DNA of 64,000 bases from Paenibacillus sp. EZ-K15 (GCF_002573715.1 NZ_PDHM01000016.1:599649-663648), one strand, 5' to 3'; shown: positions 33,174-42,378, counted from the first letter of the stretch. The notes: a model not told the origin generated them from the letters alone. Program-made: numbers and translations.

Positions 33174-34250
33174 TCACGCTGCCTTTTTGCGCCGCTGCCA
33201 TAGCAGCAGAAGAATTAATATCAACGGCATTATGTAGGCGAATCCAATCTGGATATAACCCAGAAACAAAAGCCATTCCCTGATTTTATTCAATACGGTT
33301 GGAATGTAGGAGATGAGCAAAGCTACTAATATGATAAAGAAATAGTGTACATTGATTTTGATCTTCGGGAACACTCTTTGGGTGCTTTCGCCAGCCGCCC
33401 AGAAGTAAAGGACGAGGGTGATAAGGGTTGTAAACAGGAAGAAGCCGTAGAAAAGGTTCTCGATTCGCTCAATGAACGGAAGCTTGATGTAAGCCAGAAG
33501 ATCCAGTAACGGGAACAACATAACCTTAAGCATATCCGAGCCAATTACGCCAAACGAAACAAAACCCAAGAGCGTATAGGATACCGTACGAATTAAATTT
33601 CCATAGAATACCGCCCTGAACAGTTTGGTCTTCTTATCGGTGTAGGGAAACAAAAGTAAACACAGCTCATAACCCATGTATGCCAAATATATTTGAAAAA
33701 TCCCCTCGGTCATGCTGTAACTGTCTTTAAAAATATAGGGGGTTAATCTCTCTATTCTGAATTCCCCTATATAATAAAGCAAAAGCAAGCTCATCCAGAT
33801 GGTGCTCCAGAAGAAAACGGTCGAAGCCTTGGAAATGTTATAGAGCCCTTTGGTCAGCAGCATAAATGCAAGAACATCGATCGCAATCTTGAACACCATG
33901 GGGTTGGTTGTCGGGAACGCGAACATCTGAAAGATCAGTACATACTCCTTGGCGACGAGACAGCCGATAAGTGCCCATACCGTACTGATCGCCAGATAGA
34001 AGGGGGTCAGAATGAACTTGGGAATGCTTTTCTCCAATATGACGAAGATCGACAGTCCTTTGCCCAGCCGGTACACCCAATACATCATGTAAATATTCAG
34101 ACAGACCAGAAGGGAAACCGGGATGGTGATAAGCCAACCGTTTGTACCAAAATATTGGGCTTCGACCTGGGTAATGCTGAATACATATACACCTGTTTGA
34201 ATCATATAGATGAGGATCGCGGTGTGAAATTGGGATAGTTTTTCTTTCAA
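33174..34250 (-). CDS. GerB-family spore germination receptor permease (subunit B)
   Basis: 358 residues with about ten hydrophobic segments, of the GerB/endospore germination permease family related to amino acid permeases: LSQFHTAILIYMIQTGVYVF, then TNGWLITIPVSLLVCLNIYMMY, and QIYLAYMGYELCLLLFPYTDKK. It likely contains the germinant-binding site of the receptor. The TTG start at 34250 is seven bases after GAGGTG. It lies between the A and C subunit genes. Confidence 0.9.
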   Translation of the reverse strand: MKEKLSQFHTAILIYMIQTGVYVFSITQVEAQYFGTNGWLITIPVSLLVCLNIYMMYWVYRLGKGLSIFVILEKSIPKFILTPFYLAISTVWALIGCLVAKEYVLIFQMFAFPTTNPMVFKIAIDVLAFMLLTKGLYNISKASTVFFWSTIWMSLLLLYYIGEFRIERLTPYIFKDSYSMTEGIFQIYLAYMGYELCLLLFPYTDKKTKLFRAVFYGNLIRTVSYTLLGFVSFGVIGSDMLKVMLFPLLDLLAYIKLPFIERIENLFYGFFLFTTLITLVLYFWAAGESTQRVFPKIKINVHYFFIILVALLISYIPTVLNKIREWLLFLGYIQIGFAYIMPLILILLLLWQRRKKAA

Positions 34251-34256
34251 TTGTCC

Positions 34257-35762
34257 TCACCTCTTCATTTTTAACTTCACTTTGTTTCTGGCTTTGACTT
34301 GGGTTGGCCGCTTGGCCAATGCGGAAAAAGGCAGTCTCATGAATACGTCTTTCCAGTCATAGGGCTCAAAGGGAGCAATGGGTGATAAGTAGGAGGCGCC
34401 GACACTCGTCAAACCGCTTAAGTGAATGACTATATAGGCCAAGCCAAGAGCCAATCCCAAATTCCCCCATAATCCAGCCATTACAATAAGCCCGAAACGG
34501 AAGAGGCGAAAGGATGCGCTCATGACATAATTGGGTATAACAAAGGAAGCAATAGCAGAAGAGGCGACGGCAATGATCAGTATGTTACTGGTTAATCCCG
34601 CTTGCACTGCCGCTTGCCCTATGACGATACCGCCTACGATGCCGATGGTCTGTCCAATTTTGGTAGGTAGTCTGGCACCGGCTTCCCGCAACAGCTCGAT
34701 GGTAGTCTCCATCAGCAGCGCTTCAAAAATCGGGGGGAAAGGTACTTTACTTCTGGACTCTGTCAGTGTCAAGATTAGATTCTCCGGAATCATTTCATAG
34801 TGGAAGGAGGTCACCGAGACGTAAAGGGCCGTCAATGTCACCGTGATAATGAGCGCTGCAAACCTCAAGAACAAGGTTGCCGTACCTATGCTCCACCTTT
34901 GGTAATAATCATCGGAGGATGAGAAGAATTCAAAAAAGTTGACCGGGGCGCTGAAGGCGGTGGGGCTCCCGTCCATAATTCCGACGATCCGACCCGAAAC
35001 CAGCTTCGATGCGATCGTATCCGGCCGCTCGGTGGTCAGAAATTGGGCAAAGATCGAATACGGATCATCATCAATGCACTGAATCAGCATGTTCGTATCA
35101 TGGATAGCATCGATTTCGATATCCTTAATTCGCTTTATCACTTCTTTTACATAGTTCTCATTTGCGATGTCTTGGATGTAAAGAACATAGACATCAGATT
35201 TGGTCACTTCACCAACGGACAATTTAATGACTTTCAGATGAGAACTCTGAACTCGCTTCCGGATCAACGACAGATTTGTATAGGCTTGTTCGGTGAAAGC
35301 TTCGTGGGGACCAATAATGATGGATTCCGTTTCGGATTCAGCAACCGTACGTGATATCGGGAAAATAACATCGATCAGGTATGCTTTGTCCTCATAAAAG
35401 AAAAGCGCCATGCCGTCAAGAATGCTCTCCACGCATTTTTTGGTATCTGTCACATGCTCGTACTGGGATTGCTGCGTTAACGGTTCTAGCGGCGTTGCGG
35501 AATTCAAGAGAGGAGGGAGGAGATCACGCTCCAGTCGATCCTCATTGACTAAATGACTGAAATACAGTACATGCAAACGTTCATTATGATAGGTTTTATG
35601 GACAAAATCGGCGGCATTATCAAATTGATCGATGATATGCTGCAGCGTCAGCCTAACTTCTTCCTGGGGGTTAGGGTCCTGTTGATTTTCGTGAGTTTGG
35701 CCATCTTCTGAATGCTCATGGCTAACCAGAAAGATGGATTTTAATTTCTGTTTCATCCCCAC
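34257..35762 (-). CDS. GerA-family spore germination receptor subunit A
   Basis: 501 residues. A hydrophilic N-terminal half (about 1-285, with LHVLYFSHLVNEDRLERDLLPPL) is followed by a membrane domain. Family hallmarks are SGRIVGIMDGSPTAFSAPVNFFEFFSSSDDYYQRW, FPPIFEALLMETTIELLREAG and LPTKIGQTIGIVGGIVIGQAAVQAG. The GTG start lies seven bases after GAGGTG; an ATG two codons on is possible. First gene of an A-B-C germinant receptor operon; germinant identity cannot be told. Transcription in such operons is normally from a sigma-G promoter, which I could not identify clearly upstream. Confidence 0.92.
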   Translation of the reverse strand: MGMKQKLKSIFLVSHEHSEDGQTHENQQDPNPQEEVRLTLQHIIDQFDNAADFVHKTYHNERLHVLYFSHLVNEDRLERDLLPPLLNSATPLEPLTQQSQYEHVTDTKKCVESILDGMALFFYEDKAYLIDVIFPISRTVAESETESIIIGPHEAFTEQAYTNLSLIRKRVQSSHLKVIKLSVGEVTKSDVYVLYIQDIANENYVKEVIKRIKDIEIDAIHDTNMLIQCIDDDPYSIFAQFLTTERPDTIASKLVSGRIVGIMDGSPTAFSAPVNFFEFFSSSDDYYQRWSIGTATLFLRFAALIITVTLTALYVSVTSFHYEMIPENLILTLTESRSKVPFPPIFEALLMETTIELLREAGARLPTKIGQTIGIVGGIVIGQAAVQAGLTSNILIIAVASSAIASFVIPNYVMSASFRLFRFGLIVMAGLWGNLGLALGLAYIVIHLSGLTSVGASYLSPIAPFEPYDWKDVFMRLPFSALAKRPTQVKARNKVKLKMKR

Positions 35763-35888
35763 GCCTTTTCACCTCGGATTCCTGCATAGTCTGTCACAGT
35801 GTGTGTACTTTGCTCTGGATTTATCCAACGAATCCCATGTCGAATGAAGAAGAATGTAAGCGGGGATCTTAGGCTTGAGAGACGAACG

Positions 35889-35901
35889 CTAGATCATCTA
35901 G
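35889..35901. promoter_or_regulatory. Short palindrome CTAGAT-C-ATCTAG
   Basis: A perfect 6-1-6 inverted repeat 22 bases before the start of the DUF3889 gene, just ahead of its ribosome binding site. Possible operator; function unknown. Confidence 0.25.
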
Positions 35902-35923
35902 AGGTGTAACGAGGAGGTTTAAT

Positions 35924-36706
35924 ATGCTGGGCAGCATCGTATTAGTCGGTGTTTTATCGCTCGGGATAAGTCCTGGTAATGATCAAGGAATAAAAAAACT
36001 TTCGGATTCCTATGATCAGCAAGCGATATTTGAATCCGGCGGTGAGCTTGTGGAGGAGGCTTTAAGGGCCTGTGAGAAACATTTCGGTACAGCCCTCTTC
36101 TTACCACCGCAATTGCCGTCCGTAGCTTTCACACATCAGTATGGCCGCTGTTATGAGATGGAAGGCGGATTGGACGAGCATCTGGAGGTTCATTATCAGA
36201 AGCGATATAAACATGAACATGACTACAAGATCGCGTTATATCCGCTGGAAAATAAACAGCAGCTGAAACATCTATCATTTGAAGAATCGGAGCTTTCAGA
36301 TCATACAACTGCAAAGTTTTACGAGGGACCGATCAATACGCTTCGACTGTTAGTATTCGAAAAGGGGAACTGGCAGTACCTTTTAACTGCTGCAAATCGC
36401 GCTTCTTCAGAAATCAGGCAGCAGGAATTGACAGAAATTGCAGAGTCCCTGATCCAAGCCATGAACAGTAAAGACCCTGTTTATGCTATGTGGGGAACAC
36501 TCGCCGTCACGGAAACAAAGCGTAAATACAATATGGATGTAGTCGACTACCTCTATATGGGAAGAACCACGATCTCTAGTGAACTGGCGGAGGAGAAATT
36601 TAAGCTATGGCTTAAGAAAGGCACTCGTGAATTCGGCGTATATGTAACCGTTGCGTTTCATCCGACAACCCATCAGTTCATATCGATTCGGTACGAGGAA
36701 TTCTAG
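35924..36706 (+). CDS. DUF3889-containing protein
   Basis: 260 residues. A short hydrophobic start (MLGSIVLVGVLSLGIS) may be a signal or anchor. The middle region (residues 30-165) is of a DUF4367-like or unassigned type. The C-terminal 80 residues, YAMWGTLAVTETKRKYNMDVVDYLY then EEKFKLWLKKGTREFGVYVTVAFH, resemble DUF3889, a small domain frequent in spore formers. The ATG follows GAGGAGG. It is divergent from the gerA operon, which suggests but does not prove a role in the spore. Confidence 0.7.
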   Translation: MLGSIVLVGVLSLGISPGNDQGIKKLSDSYDQQAIFESGGELVEEALRACEKHFGTALFLPPQLPSVAFTHQYGRCYEMEGGLDEHLEVHYQKRYKHEHDYKIALYPLENKQQLKHLSFEESELSDHTTAKFYEGPINTLRLLVFEKGNWQYLLTAANRASSEIRQQELTEIAESLIQAMNSKDPVYAMWGTLAVTETKRKYNMDVVDYLYMGRTTISSELAEEKFKLWLKKGTREFGVYVTVAFHPTTHQFISIRYEEF

Positions 36707-36806
36707 CTGGAAATCGAGCTGGTTGGCAGGAATAAACACGATTTTCAGAAAGAGATTCATGTTTGCTTTTTTGAAAGTGGTGTTTTCCTGCTGTTCAGAC
36801 GCTTAT

Positions 36807-36822
36807 ATATGGTGTACCATAT
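36807..36822. promoter_or_regulatory. Palindrome ATATGGT-GT-ACCATAT upstream of the histidine kinase
   Basis: A perfect 7-2-7 inverted repeat 68 bases before the kinase start, in a 183-base intergenic region with no other gene. Candidate operator for an unknown regulator. Confidence 0.4.
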
Positions 36823-36889
36823 TTGGTGAAACTTGCCTCCGTGAATTCTACATTTTGCGCCAGTAATAGTGATTTAGGAGTGATTCGCT

Positions 36890-38452
36890 TTGTCGTTTAT
36901 AGTACTTAAGCTCCTATTTGTTCCATTGATATCGGTTTTTATCATGGTGTCGTCGGTTTATCTTGGATATCAAACGTCAATCCCTTTGATGCTGCTCACG
37001 GCATCGTTACTGTATGCATCCGTCATTTTGGATCGAAAGTTCGAATGGCTTCGCAATATTCAATTTCTCTTTCTCGGGGCGTTTCATTATGTCAGCCAAT
37101 TGAATTGGTGTATCTTGCTGTATTACATACTAATCATCAATCTCATACTTAAAAAAGAGCGTTTCATCGAAACGATGCCGCTGTGCCTTCTTATGGTCCT
37201 TCAATACTCCATCATTCGCCTGACTTACGTGCCTATTAGCAAGTACCACATTCTCGTTTCGGTGTTTGATTGCTTAGCATCCTTTGTCGTCGTGATTTCC
37301 TTTCATTTTGTTAACTTTCTCGAATCGGAAAAGAAGAAATTATATAAGCAAAACGATTACCTGACCTATCACGATCCCTTGACGGGACTTCTGAATTATG
37401 ATGGTTATTTGCATAAAGTTCAGCATCTCATTGAGGTGAACAAGCCCTTTCAGTTGGTGTTACTGGACATCAACAACTTCAAATCATTAAATGCCAAGGA
37501 CATCTCCACAGCCAATGAAATTCTGATCAGTTTCTCACGGGCAGTGCGCAAACTGTTCCGAAACGATATGCTGGCCGCCTCCCGATATGCGGGAGACCGC
37601 TTTGCCATACTGCTGCCCGAGCACGTCAACATCGACAGCAGCCTGTTCAAATTTGAAAATATCGGCGTACAGGTGACCTATAGCATCACTTGTTACCCGC
37701 ATGAAGCCTTAACTTATCAAGAGATGATCAGCACGGCAGAGGACCGGATATTTCAAATGCGGCGCAATTCCTGGATGAGAAGCCAGGAGGAGATGATCCG
37801 AACGGAAAAGATGAAGATGGTGGGGGAGTTGGCTGCCGGGATGGCCCATGAGATTCGGAATCCCCTTACCTCCATTAAAGGGTTTATTCAACTCTCCAAA
37901 AATCAAGGTTATAACATTCAGCCCTGGTATGAAGTCATTATGGGGGAGATTACGCGGGTAGGGGAGCTGACGGCAGAATTTCTGCACTTCTCCAAGCCCC
38001 ATGCCAGCAATATGAGGGTAGAATCCCTTACGGACTGTATGACTCGAGTCTATTCGTTGTGTGAATCCGAAGCCGCATCGCATGGACATTTATTTATGCT
38101 GGATGTAAGCGATGAACCGATTCAGATCGTCATGGACCGTGATAAGATCATCCAGGTGCTGATTAACCTGATCCGTAATTCCTTTCAAGCGATGGAGCAC
38201 ACCGGCTCCGTCCGAATCTCGCTCAGAGCGGAAGAACGAATGGCTGTCGTGGAAATTGAGGATACCGGAAAAGGCATTGCCGATGAAAATCTAGCCAAGA
38301 TATTTGATCCGTTCTATACAACCAAAGAAGAAGGGACCGGCCTTGGGCTGTCCTTGTGTCAAAAAATTGTAGAGGACCATGGGGGCAGAATAACGGTGCA
38401 CAGTGAGCTAGGGATTGGTACGACGTTTACCCTGCGGATTCCACTCGCTTAG
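36890..38452 (+). CDS. Membrane histidine kinase with degenerate GGDEF domain
   Basis: 520 residues. About six hydrophobic segments (1-150) lead into a GGDEF-like domain (about 165-295) starting YHDPLTGLLNYDGYLH; its signature is AGDRF (234-238) in place of GGDEF, so diguanylate cyclase activity is unlikely. A HisKA domain follows with phospho-acceptor His320 in GMAHEIRNPLTSIKGFIQL, then an HATPase with NLIRNSFQAM, DTGKGI and GTGLGLSLCQ. The kinase half resembles sporulation kinases of the KinB/KinE group. No response regulator gene is adjacent. The TTG start has TTAGGAG nine bases upstream. Confidence 0.87.
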   Translation: MSFIVLKLLFVPLISVFIMVSSVYLGYQTSIPLMLLTASLLYASVILDRKFEWLRNIQFLFLGAFHYVSQLNWCILLYYILIINLILKKERFIETMPLCLLMVLQYSIIRLTYVPISKYHILVSVFDCLASFVVVISFHFVNFLESEKKKLYKQNDYLTYHDPLTGLLNYDGYLHKVQHLIEVNKPFQLVLLDINNFKSLNAKDISTANEILISFSRAVRKLFRNDMLAASRYAGDRFAILLPEHVNIDSSLFKFENIGVQVTYSITCYPHEALTYQEMISTAEDRIFQMRRNSWMRSQEEMIRTEKMKMVGELAAGMAHEIRNPLTSIKGFIQLSKNQGYNIQPWYEVIMGEITRVGELTAEFLHFSKPHASNMRVESLTDCMTRVYSLCESEAASHGHLFMLDVSDEPIQIVMDRDKIIQVLINLIRNSFQAMEHTGSVRISLRAEERMAVVEIEDTGKGIADENLAKIFDPFYTTKEEGTGLGLSLCQKIVEDHGGRITVHSELGIGTTFTLRIPLA

Positions 38453-38480
38453 AAAAAATGGATGGCAATCTACCGAAATA

Positions 38481-38497
38481 TATCCTATGATAGGATA
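38481..38497. promoter_or_regulatory. Palindrome TATCCTAT-G-ATAGGATA
   Basis: A perfect 8-1-8 inverted repeat about 80 bases before the multidrug exporter gene. It looks like a regulator binding site. No regulator gene is adjacent. Confidence 0.5.
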
Positions 38498-38501
38498 GTT
38501 A

Positions 38502-38536
38502 TTTAGCAATCCAAGATGGTTTGCTAAAATTTTATT
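38502..38536 (+). terminator. Weak terminator-like hairpin
   Basis: TTTAGCAA-t-CC / GG-t-TTGCTAAA with a five-base loop, followed by ATTTTATTA. It could end the kinase transcript or be part of the control region of the exporter gene. Confidence 0.45.
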
Positions 38537-38579
38537 ACTCATGCATCAATGTGTTGCAGGAAAGGAAGTAACAGATCGT

Positions 38580-39830
38580 ATGTCGATGTCCACGAATGAA
38601 GCCGGTTCAGCCATGGTTCTAACTCGCAGGAAGAGGCTTCAGTTTGCCTTGATTCTCGGATCTCTTTCGGCTTTCGGGCCACTTTCCGTTGATATGTATT
38701 TACCTGCACTGCCCAAGCTCTCCGAAAGTTTGGGATCACCAGCATCGTTGGCCCAATTAAGCCTGACGGCTTTTTTACTTGGTCTTGCTCTTGGACAGCT
38801 TGTAGCAGGCCCGCTTAGCGATATCCGGGGGAGAAAAGCACCGCTCATTATATCCTTGATTATTTATTCGATTACCTCCTTGCTGTGCGCGTTTGCCCCA
38901 ACGATATGGGTTCTAGTTGCGCTTCGATTCGTGCAGGGAGCAAGCGGAGCAGCCGGTATCGTCATATCCAGGGCTGTCGTCCGGGATTTATATACCGGTT
39001 CGGAGCTGACCAAATTTTTTACGTTGCTGATGCTGATTAATGGTTTGGCACCCATTATCGCTCCTGTATTCGGGGCGTTTATCCTTAATTTCGTCTCTTG
39101 GCGCGGAGTTTTTGTCGTCTTGTTCCTGATTGGATTGCTGATGCTGCTCGCTGTATGGTTTGGTCTTCCGGAAACGCTCACTCGGGAGAAAAGGGCCAGC
39201 GGAGGGATTAAACAAACATTTCGTACCTTCGGAACGCTGGTTCGGGACCGCGTATTTGTCGGCTATGCGCTTTCTCAAGCGTTCGTATCCGCCGCGATGT
39301 TTGCGTATATCTCGGGGTCACCTTTCGTGTTGCAGGATATCTTTGGCGTATCCCCTCAAATGTACAGTCTGTTCTTTGCTGTTAACGGGGTTGGCATTGT
39401 CCTGTTCTCTCAAATTACGGGCAGATTGGCCTCCCGTACCGGGGAAACCAAATTGTTGACAACGGGTCTTATCATAGCGGCCTTTGGCGGCACTTCGCTG
39501 TTCGCGATCACATGGCTCGGCGGCGGATTGCTGCTGATTGCACCGATGCTGTTCCTGATTGTTTCTGCCGTCGGCATGGTCAGTGCAACGACAACGTCAC
39601 TGGCGATGCAGAAGCAAGCAGCCCACACTTCAGGCAGTGCGTCCGCGCTTCTTGGATTACTGCCATTGTTATTAGGTGCAGCCGCAAGTCCACTTGTAGG
39701 CCTGGGGGACGGAACAACTGCTGCCCCAATGGGAACAGTCATCGGGATTGCAGAATTGCTGGCCGTAAGCTCGTTTTTGTTCCTTGTTATGCCCTTTAGT
39801 CATAGGAAAGAGACGCCAGTGTCCTTGTAA
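38580..39830 (+). CDS. Bcr/CflA-family multidrug exporter (MFS)
   Basis: 416 residues, 12 predicted membrane segments. ILGSLSAFGPLSVDMYLPALPKLSESL is the Bcr/CflA signature at TM1, and LVAGPLSDIRGRKAPLI is the MFS loop 2-3 motif. Family members export bicyclomycin, chloramphenicol and sulfonamides, among others, by proton antiport. The start is not certain: ATG 38580 with AAAGGAAG 13 bases upstream is used, ATG 38586 is close, and ATG 38541 has no ribosome binding site. Two inverted repeats upstream suggest specific regulation. Confidence 0.88.
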   Translation: MSMSTNEAGSAMVLTRRKRLQFALILGSLSAFGPLSVDMYLPALPKLSESLGSPASLAQLSLTAFLLGLALGQLVAGPLSDIRGRKAPLIISLIIYSITSLLCAFAPTIWVLVALRFVQGASGAAGIVISRAVVRDLYTGSELTKFFTLLMLINGLAPIIAPVFGAFILNFVSWRGVFVVLFLIGLLMLLAVWFGLPETLTREKRASGGIKQTFRTFGTLVRDRVFVGYALSQAFVSAAMFAYISGSPFVLQDIFGVSPQMYSLFFAVNGVGIVLFSQITGRLASRTGETKLLTTGLIIAAFGGTSLFAITWLGGGLLLIAPMLFLIVSAVGMVSATTTSLAMQKQAAHTSGSASALLGLLPLLLGAAASPLVGLGDGTTAAPMGTVIGIAELLAVSSFLFLVMPFSHRKETPVSL

Positions 39831-39852
39831 AATAAGTCATAACATACAGAGA

Positions 39853-39887
39853 GAAACCCGCAGTTCATGGTGCGGGTTTCTTTTGTT
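39853..39887 (+). terminator. Rho-independent terminator
   Basis: Hairpin GAAACCCGCA / TGCGGGTTTC with an eight-base loop followed by TTTTG. Ends the exporter gene. Confidence 0.87.
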
Positions 39888-40007
39888 TATAAAACAATCT
39901 GAATGAATTACCTGTAATGAAATCATAATACCAGAGAGTAAACGAAACCGGACATATCACGTAAACGCCAATAGAGAAAAACACAACGATAAAGCAGGTG
40001 AACCAGC

Positions 40008-40940
40008 TTGAGATGGATGTCAGTCTTTGGTCTATTGTTTATGCTCCTGCAAGGGGATGAGCCAAATAACAGCGATTTAATGATAACGCAAGAAGGCAAA
40101 GTCATGGCAAGCGTGAGCCGGAGCGACCATGCGCTTGATGTTTTCCCGCTGCTGGATATGGATAAATACAATCAATGGGTGGATGCACTTGATCGGAAAA
40201 CCTATATGGAAGCCCGGAACGCCCGGATTGGCAGCAGTGGCCAGATCATTCCCGGGCAGAATGGTCATAGACTGGATCGACGCAAACTGCTGGAGCAATA
40301 TTATTCCTATTGGTACGGCACTGGGGGCGCTACCGTCGAAGCGCCGAGGTATCCGATTTATCCGAAGGTGGATACGGAGCTTCTGGCCTCCCTTCGGGTG
40401 AAACCGATAGGTTACTATGTCACCTATTTTAATTCCAACAACAAAAATCGTTCCCATAATATCGCGTTAGCCGCTCAGGCGATTGACAGTGCAGTCGTGT
40501 TCCCGGGAGAAACCTTCTCTTTTAATCAGGTGGTTGGCATTAGAACGGTGGACAGAGGGTACAAACGTGCCGGCGTTATCGTCAGAGGCGAATTATCGGA
40601 GGGAGTGGGGGGAGGGATCTGTCAGGTCTCTTCCACACTGTATAATGCTATTGACCGTGCAGGCTTGCAGATTGTAAAGCGCTACTCTCACAGCCGGAAC
40701 GTACCTTATGTGCTGCCGGGGCGCGATGCTACGGTGAGCTGGGGAGGACCGGATTTTGTTTTTGAGAACGCCTATAATCAGCCCATCCTCATCCGCGCAT
40801 TCGGTAATGGGGGAAGAATGACCGTTGCCATCTACTCTTCTGAACTCATTGAATATAAGCCGCGTAATGTACCGAGCATATCCAACGTGCTGCCGCAGGA
40901 GACGAGTGACACCAAGCACAATCCGGTTAACGGTGATTAG
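40008..40940 (+). CDS. VanW-family protein
   Basis: 310 residues. The VanW core lies in the second half: SHNIALAAQAIDSAVVFPGETFSFNQVVG, then EGVGGGICQVSSTLYNA and SHSRNVPYVLPGRDATVSWG. VanW proteins occur with vancomycin resistance clusters and in many Bacillota outside them; their biochemical role is not established. A short hydrophobic N-terminus suggests secretion or anchoring. The TTG at 40008 is seven bases after AGGTG. It overlaps the convergent ctaG gene by four bases at the 3' ends. Confidence 0.83.
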   Translation: MRWMSVFGLLFMLLQGDEPNNSDLMITQEGKVMASVSRSDHALDVFPLLDMDKYNQWVDALDRKTYMEARNARIGSSGQIIPGQNGHRLDRRKLLEQYYSYWYGTGGATVEAPRYPIYPKVDTELLASLRVKPIGYYVTYFNSNNKNRSHNIALAAQAIDSAVVFPGETFSFNQVVGIRTVDRGYKRAGVIVRGELSEGVGGGICQVSSTLYNAIDRAGLQIVKRYSHSRNVPYVLPGRDATVSWGGPDFVFENAYNQPILIRAFGNGGRMTVAIYSSELIEYKPRNVPSISNVLPQETSDTKHNPVNGD

Positions 40941-41764
40941 TCCAAGGGTTGGAGCATGGATGCAGCAGGTCGCGGGCGCGCCGACTTATACCATTGCGTA
41001 CACAGCCAAAACACTAGAATGAGATCAATCGCGTCGCCGCCGTAATACATCAGCATTCCGCCCAGCTCGGCCTGTTCCGAAGAGACGCCGTTTGGCGGAT
41101 GGGCATATATGTATTTGGAGAGTATCCCATGCCCGGCAATGGCGATCATTAGGATGGTCGAACGAACCTGAATGCTGTGACGGTGGGGGGCCACATCCAC
41201 GTAGAGCAAAGAAACCGTAAATAAATACCCAGCTGCAAAAACATGAAAATGCACTAGGATATGAAGTAAAAGGCTATGGTGCATGGCCATAAATAATCCT
41301 GTTGTGTACAAGACCCATAGTCCACTGATATTCAGCAAGGTCGCTGCTGCCGGATGAACAATGATTTGGGCCGGTTTGCTCTTCAGCAAACGAGTGATCC
41401 GTCTGGCGAAAGGAACTGGAGTAGACCTGAGAAGCAGCGTCATCGGTGCGGAGAATGCAATCAACAGCGGCCCCAGCATACCGAGCAGCAGATGTCCGAG
41501 CATATGGATCATAAAGTTCGTAGGGGCGAGTCGCGCTAGCGGACCAATCAGCGACAAACCAATGCAAAGCATACCAGCAACCCAGCAAACATAACGATAG
41601 AGCGGCCAATTTCGGTAGTTTCGATTGGAGATCGCAGCAGCAACCATATATAGAAGAATGAGAAGCGCAAAGACTAAGCCACCCATGATCCATTCCCAGG
41701 AAGTCCATGAAGCAGAGCTTCCGGGCATTCCAGCCCCATGAGCAAGCGTATGGTTACTCATCAT
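40937..41764 (-). CDS. CtaG-family cytochrome c oxidase assembly protein
   Basis: 275 residues with about seven hydrophobic segments. HMLGHLLLGMLGPLLIAFSAP, HHSLLLHILVHFHVFAAGYLF and YYGGDAIDLILVFWLCTQWY are characteristic of the caa3-type CtaG (DUF1404/caa3_CtaG) family, which helps copper insertion into cytochrome oxidase. The ATG at 41764 follows GGGAGG nine bases upstream. It is paired with a DUF2243 gene four bases upstream, a frequent arrangement; no oxidase genes are in the window. Confidence 0.85.
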   Translation of the reverse strand: MMSNHTLAHGAGMPGSSASWTSWEWIMGGLVFALLILLYMVAAAISNRNYRNWPLYRYVCWVAGMLCIGLSLIGPLARLAPTNFMIHMLGHLLLGMLGPLLIAFSAPMTLLLRSTPVPFARRITRLLKSKPAQIIVHPAAATLLNISGLWVLYTTGLFMAMHHSLLLHILVHFHVFAAGYLFTVSLLYVDVAPHRHSIQVRSTILMIAIAGHGILSKYIYAHPPNGVSSEQAELGGMLMYYGGDAIDLILVFWLCTQWYKSARPRPAASMLQPLD

Positions 41765-41768
41765 GAGA

Positions 41769-42266
41769 TCAGGCCTCCCTAGATAGAGTACGGTTTTGAG
41801 TTCGCACGATGAGAAATATACCAACTAGGATCATGCCCGCAGCAATCAGGTTCCAGACCCAATCGTAGGGACGGATATCGACGTTATAGCGAATCTGGTG
41901 CAGCCGCATCCATTTATGCTGAATGATGCCGTCATACAGTTGGAAGGCGCCGCCTCCAAGCAGGATACCTCCAATCCACCGTTTCAACCAGAACGCATGC
42001 CGGCGGTGCAGATCGGCAAGCATGAACGAGGATCCGATGGTAGCAAACCAGCTGAACGCGTGAAACAGTCCATCGGAGACAAGTCCGATTTCGCTTGTAG
42101 ACTTATCGTAGAAATGATGCCAGTGCAGCAATTGGTGGAACACAGCCTCATCGATAAAACCAACCAAACCTAACCCGAAAAGAATTCCAGCCCATAGATT
42201 ACGTGCGGAGTATCTTATGCGCTGTAATTGGTGTTCTTTGGATTTTGTTGACTTCATTCGGTTCAT
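41769..42266 (-). CDS. DUF2243 membrane protein
   Basis: 165 residues, four hydrophobic segments: LWAGILFGLGLVGFIDEAVFHQLLHWHHFYD, GLFHAFSWFATIGSSFMLADL, GGILLGGGAFQLYDGIIQHKW and YDWVWNLIAAGMILVGIFL. Conserved histidines in the first and third segments suggest metal or heme binding, which is inference. It precedes ctaG in one operon. The ATG at 42266 is used; a Met three residues later is possible. Confidence 0.85.
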   Translation of the reverse strand: MNRMKSTKSKEHQLQRIRYSARNLWAGILFGLGLVGFIDEAVFHQLLHWHHFYDKSTSEIGLVSDGLFHAFSWFATIGSSFMLADLHRRHAFWLKRWIGGILLGGGAFQLYDGIIQHKWMRLHQIRYNVDIRPYDWVWNLIAAGMILVGIFLIVRTQNRTLSREA

Positions 42267-42352
42267 CTTCTTTCATTGGATAAAAATTTGAGGTGCATCC
42301 TTCTAAAAGGACTTCTACTATCTAAGTTTACCCATTTTTACCATATCAATAA

Positions 42353-42378
42353 CCCTAGTCAGGGAGCTTGGACTAGGG
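42353..42378. promoter_or_regulatory. Inverted repeat CCCTAGTC-N10-GACTAGGG
   Basis: Perfect eight-base arms between the end of the styrene-monooxygenase-like locus and the start of the DUF2243-ctaG operon, both on the minus strand. There is only a weak T-rich stretch, so it could be a terminator of the former or an operator about 90 bases upstream of the latter. Confidence 0.4.

Noticed and set aside
36651..36866. 71-codon frame at the end of the DUF3889 gene
   Set aside because: It begins inside that gene in another frame and lacks a ribosome binding site.
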